Shown: positions 1 through 6,984, numbered from the stretch's first letter. The stretch: 11,382 nucleotides of DNA from Agromyces sp. (GCA_031178025.1 JAPSJU010000050.1:1-11382), one strand, 5' to 3'. The notes: generated from the sequence alone by a model not told the origin. A program made the numbers and translations.

Positions 1-41
1 ACGAGCGCGACCGCCGCGAAGGCAGCGAGGCTGAGGATCAT
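1..41 (-). CDS. N-terminus of an unidentified hydrophobic protein (partial)
   Basis: Reading the minus strand from an ATG at 41 gives MILSLAAFAAVALV before the window ends. An almost ideal Shine-Dalgarno (GAGGAGG) sits about 4 nt upstream of the ATG, which is the main reason to believe the start. The visible residues are all hydrophobic or small, so they could be a first membrane segment or a signal sequence; nothing more can be said about function. The gene lies 98 nt downstream of livF on the same strand. It could be read through from the transporter operon or use its own promoter (see 73-78). Confidence 0.5.
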   Translation of the reverse strand, partial: MILSLAAFAAVAL

Positions 42-72
42 CCACCCTCCTCGCGCTCACGACCGTCCGGAC

Positions 73-78
73 AGTTTA
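73..78 (-). promoter_or_regulatory. Possible -10 element for the partial gene at the left edge
   Basis: On the minus strand the hexamer TAAACT matches the TANNNT pattern and lies about 31 nt before the ATG at 41. It is one of few AT-rich spots in a very GC-rich spacer. No good -35 is visible upstream. An 8-bp palindrome GTCCGGAC (65-72) directly follows on the transcript side. The match is weak and unproven. Confidence 0.2.
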
Positions 79-139
79 CCGGGGCACGGGCGGCCGCCTC
101 GCGACGCTGCCGCGCCGCCCTCGGAGCGCCGGGTGCGCG

Positions 140-844
140 CTACGCCGCCGCGCCGCCGAGGTACGCGTTGCGCACCTCGGGCAGCTCGACGAGCTCGGCC
201 GGCGTGCCCTCGAGCACCACGCGTCCGCGCTGCATGACCACCGCGCGATCGGCGATGCCGAACGACGCGCGCACGTTCTGCTCGACGAGCAGCACCGCGA
301 GGCCGCGCGCGCGAAGCTCGGTGAGCACGCGCATGATCTCGGCGACGACCTTGGGTGCGAGGCCGATCGACGGCTCGTCGAGGATGATGGCCTTCGGAGA
401 GGCCATGAGCCCGCGGCCGATGGAGACCATCTGCTGCTCACCGCCGGAGAGCGTACCCGCCGACTGCCCGAGGCGGGGTTGCAGTCGGGGGAAGAGCTCG
501 AGCACCGCGTCGAGGTCGCCGGAGCCCCGTCGGCTCCACGCCCCGAGGTTGAGGTTGTCGCGCACCGAGAGCGACGGGAAGCAGAGCCGGTTCTCGGGCA
601 CGTGCATGAGGCCGAGTGCCGCCATCCGCTCGGTCGGCCGACCGGTGATGTCGACGCCGTCGAGCGTCACGGTGCCCGCCGTCGGCCGGATGAGCCCGTT
701 GAGCGCACGGAGGAGCGTCGTCTTGCCGGCGCCGTTCGAGCCGACGACCGTGACGATCTCGCCGGCCTCGACGTCGAGGCTCACGTCGTGGAGGATGGCG
801 AGCTTGCCGTATCCGGCGTGGAGTCCCTGCACGGCGAGCATCAT
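140..844 (-). CDS. livF: HAAT-family ABC transporter ATP-binding protein (LivF type)
   Basis: This is one of two cytoplasmic ATPases that power the importer encoded in this operon. The 234-residue length is normal for LivF. Visible motifs are Walker A GSNGAGKT (residues 35-42), ABC signature LSGGEQ (132-137), Walker B ending ILDEP with Asp156 and catalytic Glu157, and LLVEQN where many ABC ATPases have the H-loop; a Gln there is usual for LivF. The start is the ATG at 844, whose ATGA overlaps the stop of the upstream livM-livG gene by 4 nt, with GGAGCAGGG as ribosome binding site. A second ATG follows immediately and cannot be excluded as the start. The overlap implies translational coupling with the fused gene. 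The family call is firm. The transported substrate cannot be read from the ATPase. Confidence 0.93.
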   Translation of the reverse strand: MMLAVQGLHAGYGKLAILHDVSLDVEAGEIVTVVGSNGAGKTTLLRALNGLIRPTAGTVTLDGVDITGRPTERMAALGLMHVPENRLCFPSLSVRDNLNLGAWSRRGSGDLDAVLELFPRLQPRLGQSAGTLSGGEQQMVSIGRGLMASPKAIILDEPSIGLAPKVVAEIMRVLTELRARGLAVLLVEQNVRASFGIADRAVVMQRGRVVLEGTPAELVELPEVRNAYLGGAAA

Positions 845-2880
845 CCCTGCTCCTCCAGTTCCTTCAGTTCGGCCTCGGCCTCTTCGGCGTCCGTGCCGAG
901 GTAGGCGACGATGACCGCCGGATCGTTGCGCACGGCCTCGGGTCCGCCGTGCGCGATGAGCACGCCGTCGTCGAGCACCGCGACCGAGTCGGCGAGTGCC
1001 ATGACCTGGGCCACGTCGTGCTCCACGAGCACGATCGTGAGGCCGGCGTCACGCAGGCGCCGCAGGAGACCTGCGAGCATCTCCCGTTCGCGCCCCGAGA
1101 GCCCGGCCATCGGCTCGTCGAGCAGCAGCAGCGCCGGCTCCGCCGCGAGCGCCCGGCAGACCTCCATCATGCGCTGCCGCCCGAACGGCAGGTCGCCTGC
1201 GGCGAGCTGTGCGACGTCCCCGAGGCGCATCGAGTCGAGGATGTCGCGGGCGATCTGCTCGTGCGTGTACTGCTCACGACCCTGCAACCCGAACATGCCC
1301 CTGAGGATGCCCGCACGGCCCTTGCGGTAGCGCCCCATGTAGACGTTGCCGACGACATCGGTCGAGGAGAACACCTGCAGGTTCTGGAACGTGCGGGTGA
1401 GTCCGCGTTCGGCGCCGACGTGCGGCTTGCGCCCCTGGATCTCCCTGCCGAGGAACGTCACGGTGCCCGCCGTCGGCGTGATGGCGCCCGTGATCATGTT
1501 GAAGCAGGTGGTCTTGCCGGCGCCGTTCGGGCCGATGAGTCCCATGATCCGCCCGGCGGGCACGCTGAAGCTCACGTCGTCGACCGCGACGACGCCGCCG
1601 TAGCGCTTCGTGAGGCCGCGCACCTCGAGGATCGGCTCTCCCGTGGCGACGGGCGTCGACACGACGGGCAGCGTCACCTCGTCCGTCGGGGCATCCGTGG
1701 TCTGCTCGACCCCGGCCACCGTGGGCGTCGACGATGCGGCACCTGCGCCGACGTCGGGGATGCCGCCGAACGCGCGAGTCGGCACGTCGCCCGCTCCGGA
1801 GTCGTCGGTGCCGTCGGGTGCCGCCGCGCTCGCCGCGGCATCCGACGCCTGCCGCCTCGAGCGGATGCCCCGGCGCGCGGCCCCCCACGTCGTCAGCGCC
1901 GCCTGGTAGAGGCCGCCGGGCAGCAGCAGGATGACGAGGATGAGCACGAGTCCGTAGCCGATGAGCTGCACCTCGCCCGTCGCCCCGGGGATGATCGCGG
2001 GGATCAGGTCGCGCAGGCCCTCCGAGAGGAGCTCGACGATGAACGCGCCGGCGATGGCGCCCCAGACCGAGCCGAGACCGCCGATGACGACCATGAGCAG
2101 CAGCTCGACGGAGACGTGGAACTCCGCGACCTGGGGCGAGACGATCTGCACCTGGTAGGCGTAGAAGACGCCGCCGAGACCGGCGAAGCCCGCCGAGAGC
2201 GTGAACACCTTGACGCGCAGCGCATACGTGTTGACGCCGAGCGACTCGGCGGCGAGTTCGGAGTCGTTGACCGCGGAGAGCGCGCGACCCGCGCGTGAGC
2301 GCGTGAGGTTCAGCGCGAGCACGAGTCCGATGAGCACGAACGGAGCGACGAACCAGAAGAAGAGACCGTTGTTGTCGATCGGGATGCCGAAGACCTCGGG
2401 CCGCCCGTACCCGTAGATGCCGGTCGTGCGGCCCGTGAACTCCCATTCGCGCACGGCGATCATGACGATGAAGCCGAGGCCGAGCGTCGCGAGCGCGAGG
2501 TAGTGACCGCGCAGGCGGAGCATCGGCAGGCCGACCAGGAGGGCGGCGAGCATGGCCGCGACGACGCCGCCCACGGCGGCGAGCACGCCGTGCACTTCGA
2601 ACTTCTGCAGCAGGATGGCGTGCGTGTACGCCCCGATCGCGAAGAACGCGGCCTGCCCGAGCGACACCTGGCCGGCGAGGCCCATGAGCAGCGAGAGGCC
2701 GATCGCGGGCAGCGCGAAGATCATCGAGAAGACGGCGATGTTCATCATCGAGGAGCTCGCCGTGAACGGCACGATCAGGATGATCAGCGCGAGGATGCCC
2801 ACGCCGATGATCGTCGCGCGGTTGTTCGGCCAGAATCCGGTTCGCGACCGGACGGCGCCTGCGGGTTTCGAGAGCGTCAC
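841..2880 (-). CDS. Fused ABC permease and ATP-binding protein (LivM-LivG)
   Basis: This single 679-residue polypeptide joins two importer subunits that are separate proteins in E. coli. Residues about 20-330 are a LivM-type permease: multiple hydrophobic segments, the stretch LLMGLAGQVSLGQAAFFAIGA typical of LivM, and an EAA-like cytoplasmic loop around NDSELAAESLGVNTYALR. Residues about 335-420 are a linker rich in Ala, Asp, Ser, Thr and Pro that is probably disordered. Residues about 420-665 are a LivG-type ATPase with Walker A GPNGAGKT (450-457), C-loop LPFGRQR (564-570), Walker B LLLLDEP (Asp588, Glu589) and H-loop VEHD. The frame is continuous with no stop or shift. The start is GTG at 2880, 1 nt after the livH stop, with AGGG as ribosome binding site. 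The C-terminal tail is acidic. Such permease/ATPase fusions are known in HAAT systems, so this is an uncommon but not unique architecture. Confidence 0.92.
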   Translation of the reverse strand: MTLSKPAGAVRSRTGFWPNNRATIIGVGILALIILIVPFTASSSMMNIAVFSMIFALPAIGLSLLMGLAGQVSLGQAAFFAIGAYTHAILLQKFEVHGVLAAVGGVVAAMLAALLVGLPMLRLRGHYLALATLGLGFIVMIAVREWEFTGRTTGIYGYGRPEVFGIPIDNNGLFFWFVAPFVLIGLVLALNLTRSRAGRALSAVNDSELAAESLGVNTYALRVKVFTLSAGFAGLGGVFYAYQVQIVSPQVAEFHVSVELLLMVVIGGLGSVWGAIAGAFIVELLSEGLRDLIPAIIPGATGEVQLIGYGLVLILVILLLPGGLYQAALTTWGAARRGIRSRRQASDAAASAAAPDGTDDSGAGDVPTRAFGGIPDVGAGAASSTPTVAGVEQTTDAPTDEVTLPVVSTPVATGEPILEVRGLTKRYGGVVAVDDVSFSVPAGRIMGLIGPNGAGKTTCFNMITGAITPTAGTVTFLGREIQGRKPHVGAERGLTRTFQNLQVFSSTDVVGNVYMGRYRKGRAGILRGMFGLQGREQYTHEQIARDILDSMRLGDVAQLAAGDLPFGRQRMMEVCRALAAEPALLLLDEPMAGLSGREREMLAGLLRRLRDAGLTIVLVEHDVAQVMALADSVAVLDDGVLIAHGGPEAVRNDPAVIVAYLGTDAEEAEAELKELEEQG

Positions 2881-2881
2881 G

Positions 2882-3751
2882 TCAGACCCTCACTGCGTTC
2901 GGGCGCAGCACGAGGCCCGCCGGCCGGATGATGAGCACGATGATGAGGATGACGAACGCGACCGCGTCCTTCCAGCCGGATGCCACGTACCCGGCGACGT
3001 ACGACTCGAGGACGCCGAGCAGCAGCGCCCCGACGATCGCCGCCCGGAACGACACGAGTCCGCCGAGCACCGCGGCGACGAAGCCCTTCAGGCCGAGCAG
3101 CAGCCCGCCCGACCAGATCGAGAGGTAGATCGGCGAGGACACCACGCCCGCCGCGGCCCCCGCGAGGCCCGCGATGGCGAAGGCGAGCACGGATGCCACT
3201 GCGGGCGAGATGCCGACGATGCGCGCGGCGACGGGCTGCTCGGCCGACGCCCGCAGCGCCTTGCCCCACCGCGTCTTCTCGTAGAAGAGGAGGATGCCGC
3301 CCCCCACGACGATGAGCGTGCCGAGCATCCAGAGCTCCTGGGAGCGGATGCTGACGCCGCCGAGGTTGAGGTCGGTGCCCGGGAAGGCGACGAGCCGACG
3401 TCCTTCCGCCCCCCAGACGAGCAGCATGATCGCCTGCAGCAGCGTCGAGACGCCGAGCGTGAGGATGATCGACACGAGCGTCGTGAGGTTCTTGACCCGG
3501 GCGATCACGACGCGCTCGATGAGCACCGACGCGAGCGTGACCGAGACCAGGGCGATCAGGATGGCGACGGGCAGTGGGAGCCCGGCGGACACGAGCGAGA
3601 TGCTGCCGAGCCCGGCCAGCGTCGCGTAGTCGCCCTGGGCGATGTTCACGACGTGCCGCACGGTGTAGGTGGCGATCAGGCCGACGGCGAGCAGGGCGTA
3701 CACCGAGCCCTGTGACAACCCTGCCGCCGTCAGCTGGAGGAAGTCGATCAA
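2882..3751 (-). CDS. livH: HAAT-family ABC transporter permease (LivH type)
   Basis: This integral membrane subunit would pair with the LivM half of the fused protein to form the translocation channel. It is 289 residues, the usual LivH length. The N-terminus (LTAAGLSQGSVYALLAVGLI) and the following VVNIAQGDYATLAG are the conserved LivH opening, and the EAA-like loop lies near AEQPVAARIVGISPAVAS. Several hydrophobic helices span the rest. The chosen start is TTG at 3751, because translation from there aligns with the normal LivH N-terminus and no ATG or GTG in frame does better. The gap from the upstream binding-protein stop is 10 nt. The only ribosome-binding-like sequence is GAAGAG, rather far upstream, so initiation may depend on coupling to the preceding gene. 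Family assignment is secure; substrate is not. Confidence 0.92.
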   Translation of the reverse strand: MIDFLQLTAAGLSQGSVYALLAVGLIATYTVRHVVNIAQGDYATLAGLGSISLVSAGLPLPVAILIALVSVTLASVLIERVVIARVKNLTTLVSIILTLGVSTLLQAIMLLVWGAEGRRLVAFPGTDLNLGGVSIRSQELWMLGTLIVVGGGILLFYEKTRWGKALRASAEQPVAARIVGISPAVASVLAFAIAGLAGAAAGVVSSPIYLSIWSGGLLLGLKGFVAAVLGGLVSFRAAIVGALLLGVLESYVAGYVASGWKDAVAFVILIIVLIIRPAGLVLRPNAVRV

Positions 3752-3761
3752 CGGGAGCCGC

Positions 3762-4961
3762 TCACTCTTCGTGGAGGTTCCAGCGTCCGCCCTCGGCGAT
3801 CGCCATGATGAGCGCCTCGGCGGTGAGGCCCGAGTGGTCCTCGGGGGTCATCGTGAACACGCCCGAGATGCCCACGAAGTCGCTCGTGTTCTCGATCGCG
3901 TCGCGAAGGGCCTCGGGATCGGTGCCCGCCTCCTCGATCGCGGCGACGCCGATCTTCCACGCGTCGTAGGCGTGGCCGGCGAAGCTCGACGGCGGGCTGT
4001 CGAAGGCCTCGGTGTAGTCCGCGATGAACTGGTCGATGACCTCCTTCTGCGGGTCGTCCGCCGGGAGCTGGTCGGCGACGAGCAGCCGGCCCATCGGGGC
4101 GAGGACGCCCTCGGCGGCGTCGCCTGCAGCCTCGAAGAACGCGGAGTTCGCGACGCCGTGCGACTGGTACACGGGCTTCCCGACGCCGATCTGCACGTAG
4201 GCGGCCTGTGCGAGGCCGGCCGAGGGCGTGATGCCCCAGATGATGACGGCGTCGGCGTCGGCCGAGCGGAGGTTCGTCATCTGCGCGGTGAAGTCGGTCG
4301 CGCTCGGCTCGAACGCCTCGGTCGCGGTGAGGGTGATGCCGCGTTCGGCGCCGAGTTCGGTGATGATGTCGGCGATGCCCTCGCCGAACCCGGTCGCGTC
4401 GCGGGCCAGCGCGACCTTCGTGTAGCCCTTCGCCTCGGCGTCGTCGAGGATGCGCTCCAGCACGACGAGGTCGTTCTGGGCCGTCTTGAACACCCACTCG
4501 GAGCCGTCGACGATCGCGGCGTTCGCGGCGACCGAGATGGTCGGCAGCTGCGCCGCCTCCACGAGCGGCCGCATGGCGAGGCTGGGGCCGGTGCGCGAGG
4601 CGCCGATGATCAGGTCGACCTGGTCGTTCTCGATGAGCTGGGTCGTGGCACGCGCTGCCCCGTCCTCGGTGGACTGGTTGTCCTTGATGATGAGCTCGAC
4701 TTCGCGGCCGTTGATGCCGCCGTCCTCGTTCAGCTGGTCGGCGAGCATGTTGAGCGCGTTCTGCTCGGGGACGCCGAGGTTGGCGCCGACGCCCGTGATG
4801 TCGAGCACGGCGCCGATCTTGATGGGGCCCTCTTCGGCGTCGCCGCCGCCACCGCCGTCGTCGCCGCCGCCGAAGTTCGACGACGTGCAGGCGGTCAGGG
4901 CGAGGACGAGTGACGCCGCGACGGCGGCGGGGACGAGCAGGCGGCGCGGTGCACGGTGCAT
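3762..4961 (-). CDS. HAAT-family ABC transporter substrate-binding lipoprotein (LivK type)
   Basis: This 399-residue extracytoplasmic receptor would deliver ligand to the LivH/LivM-G/LivF importer. It starts with a lipoprotein signal: basic MHRAPRR, a hydrophobic stretch, and lipobox LTAC with lipidated Cys25. A Gly/Asp-rich tether follows. The mature part is a type I periplasmic-binding fold opening with IKIGAVLDITG and containing the conserved blocks NEDGGINGREVELIIKDNQS, GASRTGPSLAMRPLVE and FAGHAYDAWKIG. The C-terminal stretch SGVFTMTPEDHSGL is common in binding proteins of this family. The start is the ATG at 4961 with a strong GAAGGAGAG 7-8 nt upstream. The open frame continues upstream to 5255, but that extension lacks a ribosome binding site and would bury the signal peptide. 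Substrate is uncertain: branched-chain amino acids are the default, but relatives bind amides, urea or aromatic acids. Confidence 0.92.
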   Translation of the reverse strand: MHRAPRRLLVPAAVAASLVLALTACTSSNFGGGDDGGGGGDAEEGPIKIGAVLDITGVGANLGVPEQNALNMLADQLNEDGGINGREVELIIKDNQSTEDGAARATTQLIENDQVDLIIGASRTGPSLAMRPLVEAAQLPTISVAANAAIVDGSEWVFKTAQNDLVVLERILDDAEAKGYTKVALARDATGFGEGIADIITELGAERGITLTATEAFEPSATDFTAQMTNLRSADADAVIIWGITPSAGLAQAAYVQIGVGKPVYQSHGVANSAFFEAAGDAAEGVLAPMGRLLVADQLPADDPQKEVIDQFIADYTEAFDSPPSSFAGHAYDAWKIGVAAIEEAGTDPEALRDAIENTSDFVGISGVFTMTPEDHSGLTAEALIMAIAEGGRWNLHEE

Positions 4962-5016
4962 GGTGGTCTCTCCTTCGAGCCCGTTCGGGTTCTCTGCGCT
5001 GAGTCGGCCGAGTTCA

Positions 5017-5034
5017 TGACCGACCATTCGGTCA
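5017..5034. promoter_or_regulatory. Perfect inverted repeat, TetR-type operator candidate for the transporter operon
   Basis: The sequence TGACCGA-CCAT-TCGGTCA has perfect 7-bp arms around a 4-bp centre. The size and the ACCGA/TCGGT half-sites resemble operators of TetR-family repressors in actinobacteria. It lies 56-73 bp upstream of the livK ATG and just downstream of the candidate -10 at 5052-5057, where a bound repressor would block transcription. No regulator gene is present in this window, so the binding protein is unknown. The repeat is seen directly; its role is inferred. Confidence 0.5.
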
Positions 5035-5051
5035 CTATTTCGGATGCTTCG

Positions 5052-5081
5052 ACGATACGTTGCGCGATAAGGCGACCGCAA
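5052..5081 (-). promoter_or_regulatory. Candidate sigma-70-type promoter of the transporter operon
   Basis: On the minus strand, TTGCGG (5076-5081) and TATCGT (5052-5057) are separated by 18 bp, a plausible -35/-10 pair. Predicted transcription would begin near 5045, leaving a leader of about 85 nt that contains the inverted repeat at 5017-5034 and the livK ribosome binding site. This is one of the few AT-richer stretches in the spacer. The assignment is a motif match only. Confidence 0.35.
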
Positions 5082-5092
5082 GGAATCGTGAT

Positions 5093-5111
5093 GCATCCGA
5101 GACACGGATGC
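5093..5111. repeat. Inverted repeat GCATCCG / CGGATGC in the livK-sseA spacer
   Basis: Two 7-bp arms, GCATCCG (5093-5099) and CGGATGC (5105-5111), face each other across AGACA. A third CGGATGC copy lies at 5041-5047. The element is between divergent genes, so it could be an operator or a small hairpin in the sseA leader. It also contributes to the general excess of the GGATGC hexamer in this window, so chance occurrence is possible. Confidence 0.35.
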
Positions 5112-5125
5112 TGCGCCCGGCCCGG

Positions 5126-5152
5126 GGCCCGCACGAGTGCCTCCTGCGGGCC
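5126..5152. repeat. GC-rich hairpin upstream of the sulfurtransferase gene
   Basis: Arms GGCCCGCA (5126-5133) and TGCGGGCC (5145-5152) could form an 8-bp stem with an 11-nt loop. It ends about 32 nt before the sulfurtransferase ATG. It may be a leader hairpin or simply reflect GC-rich composition. No convincing promoter for the sulfurtransferase gene was found in the spacer. Confidence 0.25.
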
Positions 5153-5184
5153 GGATAGGGCGGTCCGGACGGCAGGATGGTGGC

Positions 5185-6036
5185 ATGACGATCCTCATCA
5201 CCGCCGACGAGCTCTCACACCGCCTCCACGAGGAGCGTGCCGGCCGCGTCGACACCCGAACCGTCGTGCTCGACGTGCGCTGGACGCTCGCCGAACCCGA
5301 CGGGCGCCCGTCGTACCTGGCCGGCCATGTCCCCGGCGCGGTCTACGTCGACCTCGACCGGGAGCTGGCCGATCACGCGGCCGTCGGGCAGGGGCGGCAT
5401 CCGCTGCCCACCGAGGCCGCCTTCACCGAGGCGATGCGCGGCTGGGGGCTCGAGGACGGCGACCGTGTCGTCGTGATGGACGAGGCGGGGAACCTCTCGG
5501 CGGCGCGCGCGTGGTGGCTGCTCCGGCATGCGGGGGTCGATGACGTGCAGCTGCTCGACGGCGGCCTCGCCGCGTGGATCGCGGCCGGACACCCGCTGCA
5601 GACGGGTGCGATCGCGCCCGCACGCGGCAGCGCGACCGCGCGCTTCGGGGGCATGCCCGTGATCGACGGCGACGAGGCGGCGCGATTCCCCGAGACGGGT
5701 GTGCTGCTCGACGCGCGAGCCGCCGAACGATATCGCGGGGAGGTCGAGCCCATCGACCCTCGGGCGGGGCACATCCCCGGTGCGACGTCGGCGCCGAGCC
5801 CCGGGAACCTCGACGCCGACGGGCGGTTCCTGTCGGCCGCGGCGCTGCGCGAGCGTTTCGCCGCCCTGGGCATCGAGCCGGGAACGCGGGTCGCCGCGTA
5901 CTGCGGCTCCGGCGTCACGGCGGCGCAGGAGGTCGCGGCGCTCGCCATCGCCGGCATCGAGGCAGCGCTCTACCCGGGCTCGTGGAGCCAGTGGTCGAAC
6001 GAGCCGGGCCGGCCCGTCGCCATCGGCGCCGGCTAG
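5185..6036 (+). CDS. sseA: Sulfurtransferase, thiosulfate/3-mercaptopyruvate type (two rhodanese domains)
   Basis: This cytoplasmic enzyme would move a sulfane sulfur from 3-mercaptopyruvate or thiosulfate to an acceptor such as cyanide or a thiol. It is 283 residues with two rhodanese domains, about 1-135 and 155-275. The N-terminal domain has an acidic MDEAGN where an active domain would have its cysteine loop, so it is non-catalytic, as in characterised two-domain enzymes. The C-terminal domain carries the catalytic loop CGSGVTA with Cys240. CGSGVT-type loops are associated with mercaptopyruvate sulfurtransferases, whereas rhodaneses tend to have CRKGVT, so mercaptopyruvate is the better guess. 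The ATG at 5185 is preferred over an in-frame start at 5137 because it gives the standard N-terminus; the ribosome binding site (AGGA) is modest. It is divergent from the transporter operon and convergent with the methyltransferase gene. Confidence 0.9.
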   Translation: MTILITADELSHRLHEERAGRVDTRTVVLDVRWTLAEPDGRPSYLAGHVPGAVYVDLDRELADHAAVGQGRHPLPTEAAFTEAMRGWGLEDGDRVVVMDEAGNLSAARAWWLLRHAGVDDVQLLDGGLAAWIAAGHPLQTGAIAPARGSATARFGGMPVIDGDEAARFPETGVLLDARAAERYRGEVEPIDPRAGHIPGATSAPSPGNLDADGRFLSAAALRERFAALGIEPGTRVAAYCGSGVTAAQEVAALAIAGIEAALYPGSWSQWSNEPGRPVAIGAG

Positions 6037-6057
6037 CGCACGGCGCGCGAGCCCTTC

Positions 6058-6080
6058 GGTGCCGGCCCCGGACCGGCGCC
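6058..6080. terminator. Stem-loop between convergent genes, likely bidirectional terminator
   Basis: GGTGCCGG (6058-6065) and CCGGCGCC (6073-6080) form an 8-bp stem with one G-U pair and a 7-nt loop. It starts 22 nt after the sulfurtransferase stop and ends 22 nt from the methyltransferase stop, an ideal place to end both transcripts. There is no T-tract on either side, which is common for actinobacterial terminators but lowers certainty. Confidence 0.5.
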
Positions 6081-6101
6081 GTCCGCGGCTCGCCGGGAAC
6101 G

Positions 6102-6929
6102 CTACTCGGCGGACGGCTCGCCGGGCCGGCGACCCACGGCGATGAGCGTCGTCACGTCGATCGAGCGCACACCGCGTTCGGCGATCGCCGCGAGGTATCG
6201 CTCGCGCACGCCCGCGAGCTCATGATCGTCAAGGCCCGAGACGATGACCCGCAGGCCGGTTCCGCGCACGAGCAGCCAGGCGAGCTCCGGCGTGAGGTCG
6301 AGGTGGCGCTGCACCGATTCGGCCCGGACCTGCTCGAGCCCGAGGTCGGTGAGCCGGTGCGCGAACGTCCCCGCCGTGTCCGCGAGCTCCATGGCGGGGC
6401 GCGTGAGCTCCGCCAGGTCCGGCCGCTCCGCCCCGGGCAGCGCCGCGACCAGGAGCTCGGGCAGCGGCTCGATCGCTCCGCGTGCCCAAACGGTCAGCAC
6501 GACGCGACCACCCGGACGTGCGCGGGCGATGAGGTGACGGGTGCCCGCCTCGATGTCGGGGAAGAAGAAGATGCCGAGCACGCACTGCACGAGGTCGTAA
6601 CCGGTCGGCTCCCACAGCGTGACGTCGGCCACATGCGCCTGGAGTTGCGGCAGCCGCTCACCGGCGCGCGCGCGAAGGCGGTCGATCATCGGCTCGGCGA
6701 GGTCGACCGCGTCCACGAGCCCTTCCACGCCCACGAGTTCGGCCGTCGGCAGCGCGGATGCCCCGTCGCCGCAGCACGCGTCGAGCACACGCTCGCCGAC
6801 GCCGGGCCGCGAGCGCCCGACGGTCGCCGTCGAGACCGGCTCCCACAGCACGTCGTCGAGTTCCATGAAGGCATCCGCTGCGCTTGCGAACTCCTCGCCG
6901 AAATCCGGTACCGTCGTCGTGTCCCGCAT
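6102..6929 (-). CDS. Class I SAM-dependent methyltransferase
   Basis: This 275-residue protein has a Rossmann-type methyltransferase fold. Motif I, which binds S-adenosylmethionine, reads VLDACCGDG (residues 48-56). The acidic residue ending strand 2 is Asp76 in VDAVDLAEPMID. The block YDLVQCVLGIFFFPD is motif II-like, and the stretch around ARPGGRVVLTVWARG corresponds to post-II/motif III. The order and spacing resemble the UbiE/MenG-like methyltransferase group, but the substrate cannot be deduced. The Asp-Ala-Cys-Cys-Gly in motif I is unusual; Gly-Cys-Gly is the common form. The ATG at 6929 gives a sensible N-terminus, but its ribosome binding site is poor (GGGCAG close to the start), so weak or leaderless translation is possible. 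It is divergent from the FKBP gene across 107 bp. Confidence 0.85.
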   Translation of the reverse strand: MRDTTTVPDFGEEFASAADAFMELDDVLWEPVSTATVGRSRPGVGERVLDACCGDGASALPTAELVGVEGLVDAVDLAEPMIDRLRARAGERLPQLQAHVADVTLWEPTGYDLVQCVLGIFFFPDIEAGTRHLIARARPGGRVVLTVWARGAIEPLPELLVAALPGAERPDLAELTRPAMELADTAGTFAHRLTDLGLEQVRAESVQRHLDLTPELAWLLVRGTGLRVIVSGLDDHELAGVRERYLAAIAERGVRSIDVTTLIAVGRRPGEPSAE

Positions 6930-6984
6930 CTGCCCATTGTGGTCCCCATCGGCCCGGAACCGAAGTCTCAGGCAATCGAGAGCA

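Noticed and set aside
89..98. GGCGGCCGCC palindrome between livF and the left-edge gene as a terminator
   Set aside because: It has no loop and no T-tract, so a stable hairpin would be short; no convincing terminator was found in 42-139.
2552..3715. Long plus-strand open frame opposite the LivH and LivM genes
   Set aside because: Its translation is rich in Arg, Asp, Glu and His with no recognisable domain, while the minus strand encodes clear membrane permeases. It is a shadow of GC-rich codon use.
3669..4913. Long plus-strand open frame opposite the binding-protein gene
   Set aside because: Low-complexity charged translation, no ribosome binding site, and it lies fully antisense to a well-supported lipoprotein gene.
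65..5170. Palindrome GTCCGGAC seen at 65-72 and at 5163-5170, both shortly before gene starts
   Set aside because: Eight GC-rich bases can recur by chance in DNA of this composition, and the flanks differ; two copies are not enough to call a regulatory motif.
4962..5255. Upstream extension of the binding-protein gene by 98 codons
   Set aside because: The extension has no ribosome binding site, runs through the promoter and operator and overlaps the divergent sulfurtransferase gene; the ATG at 4961 has a strong Shine-Dalgarno and a perfect lipoprotein signal.
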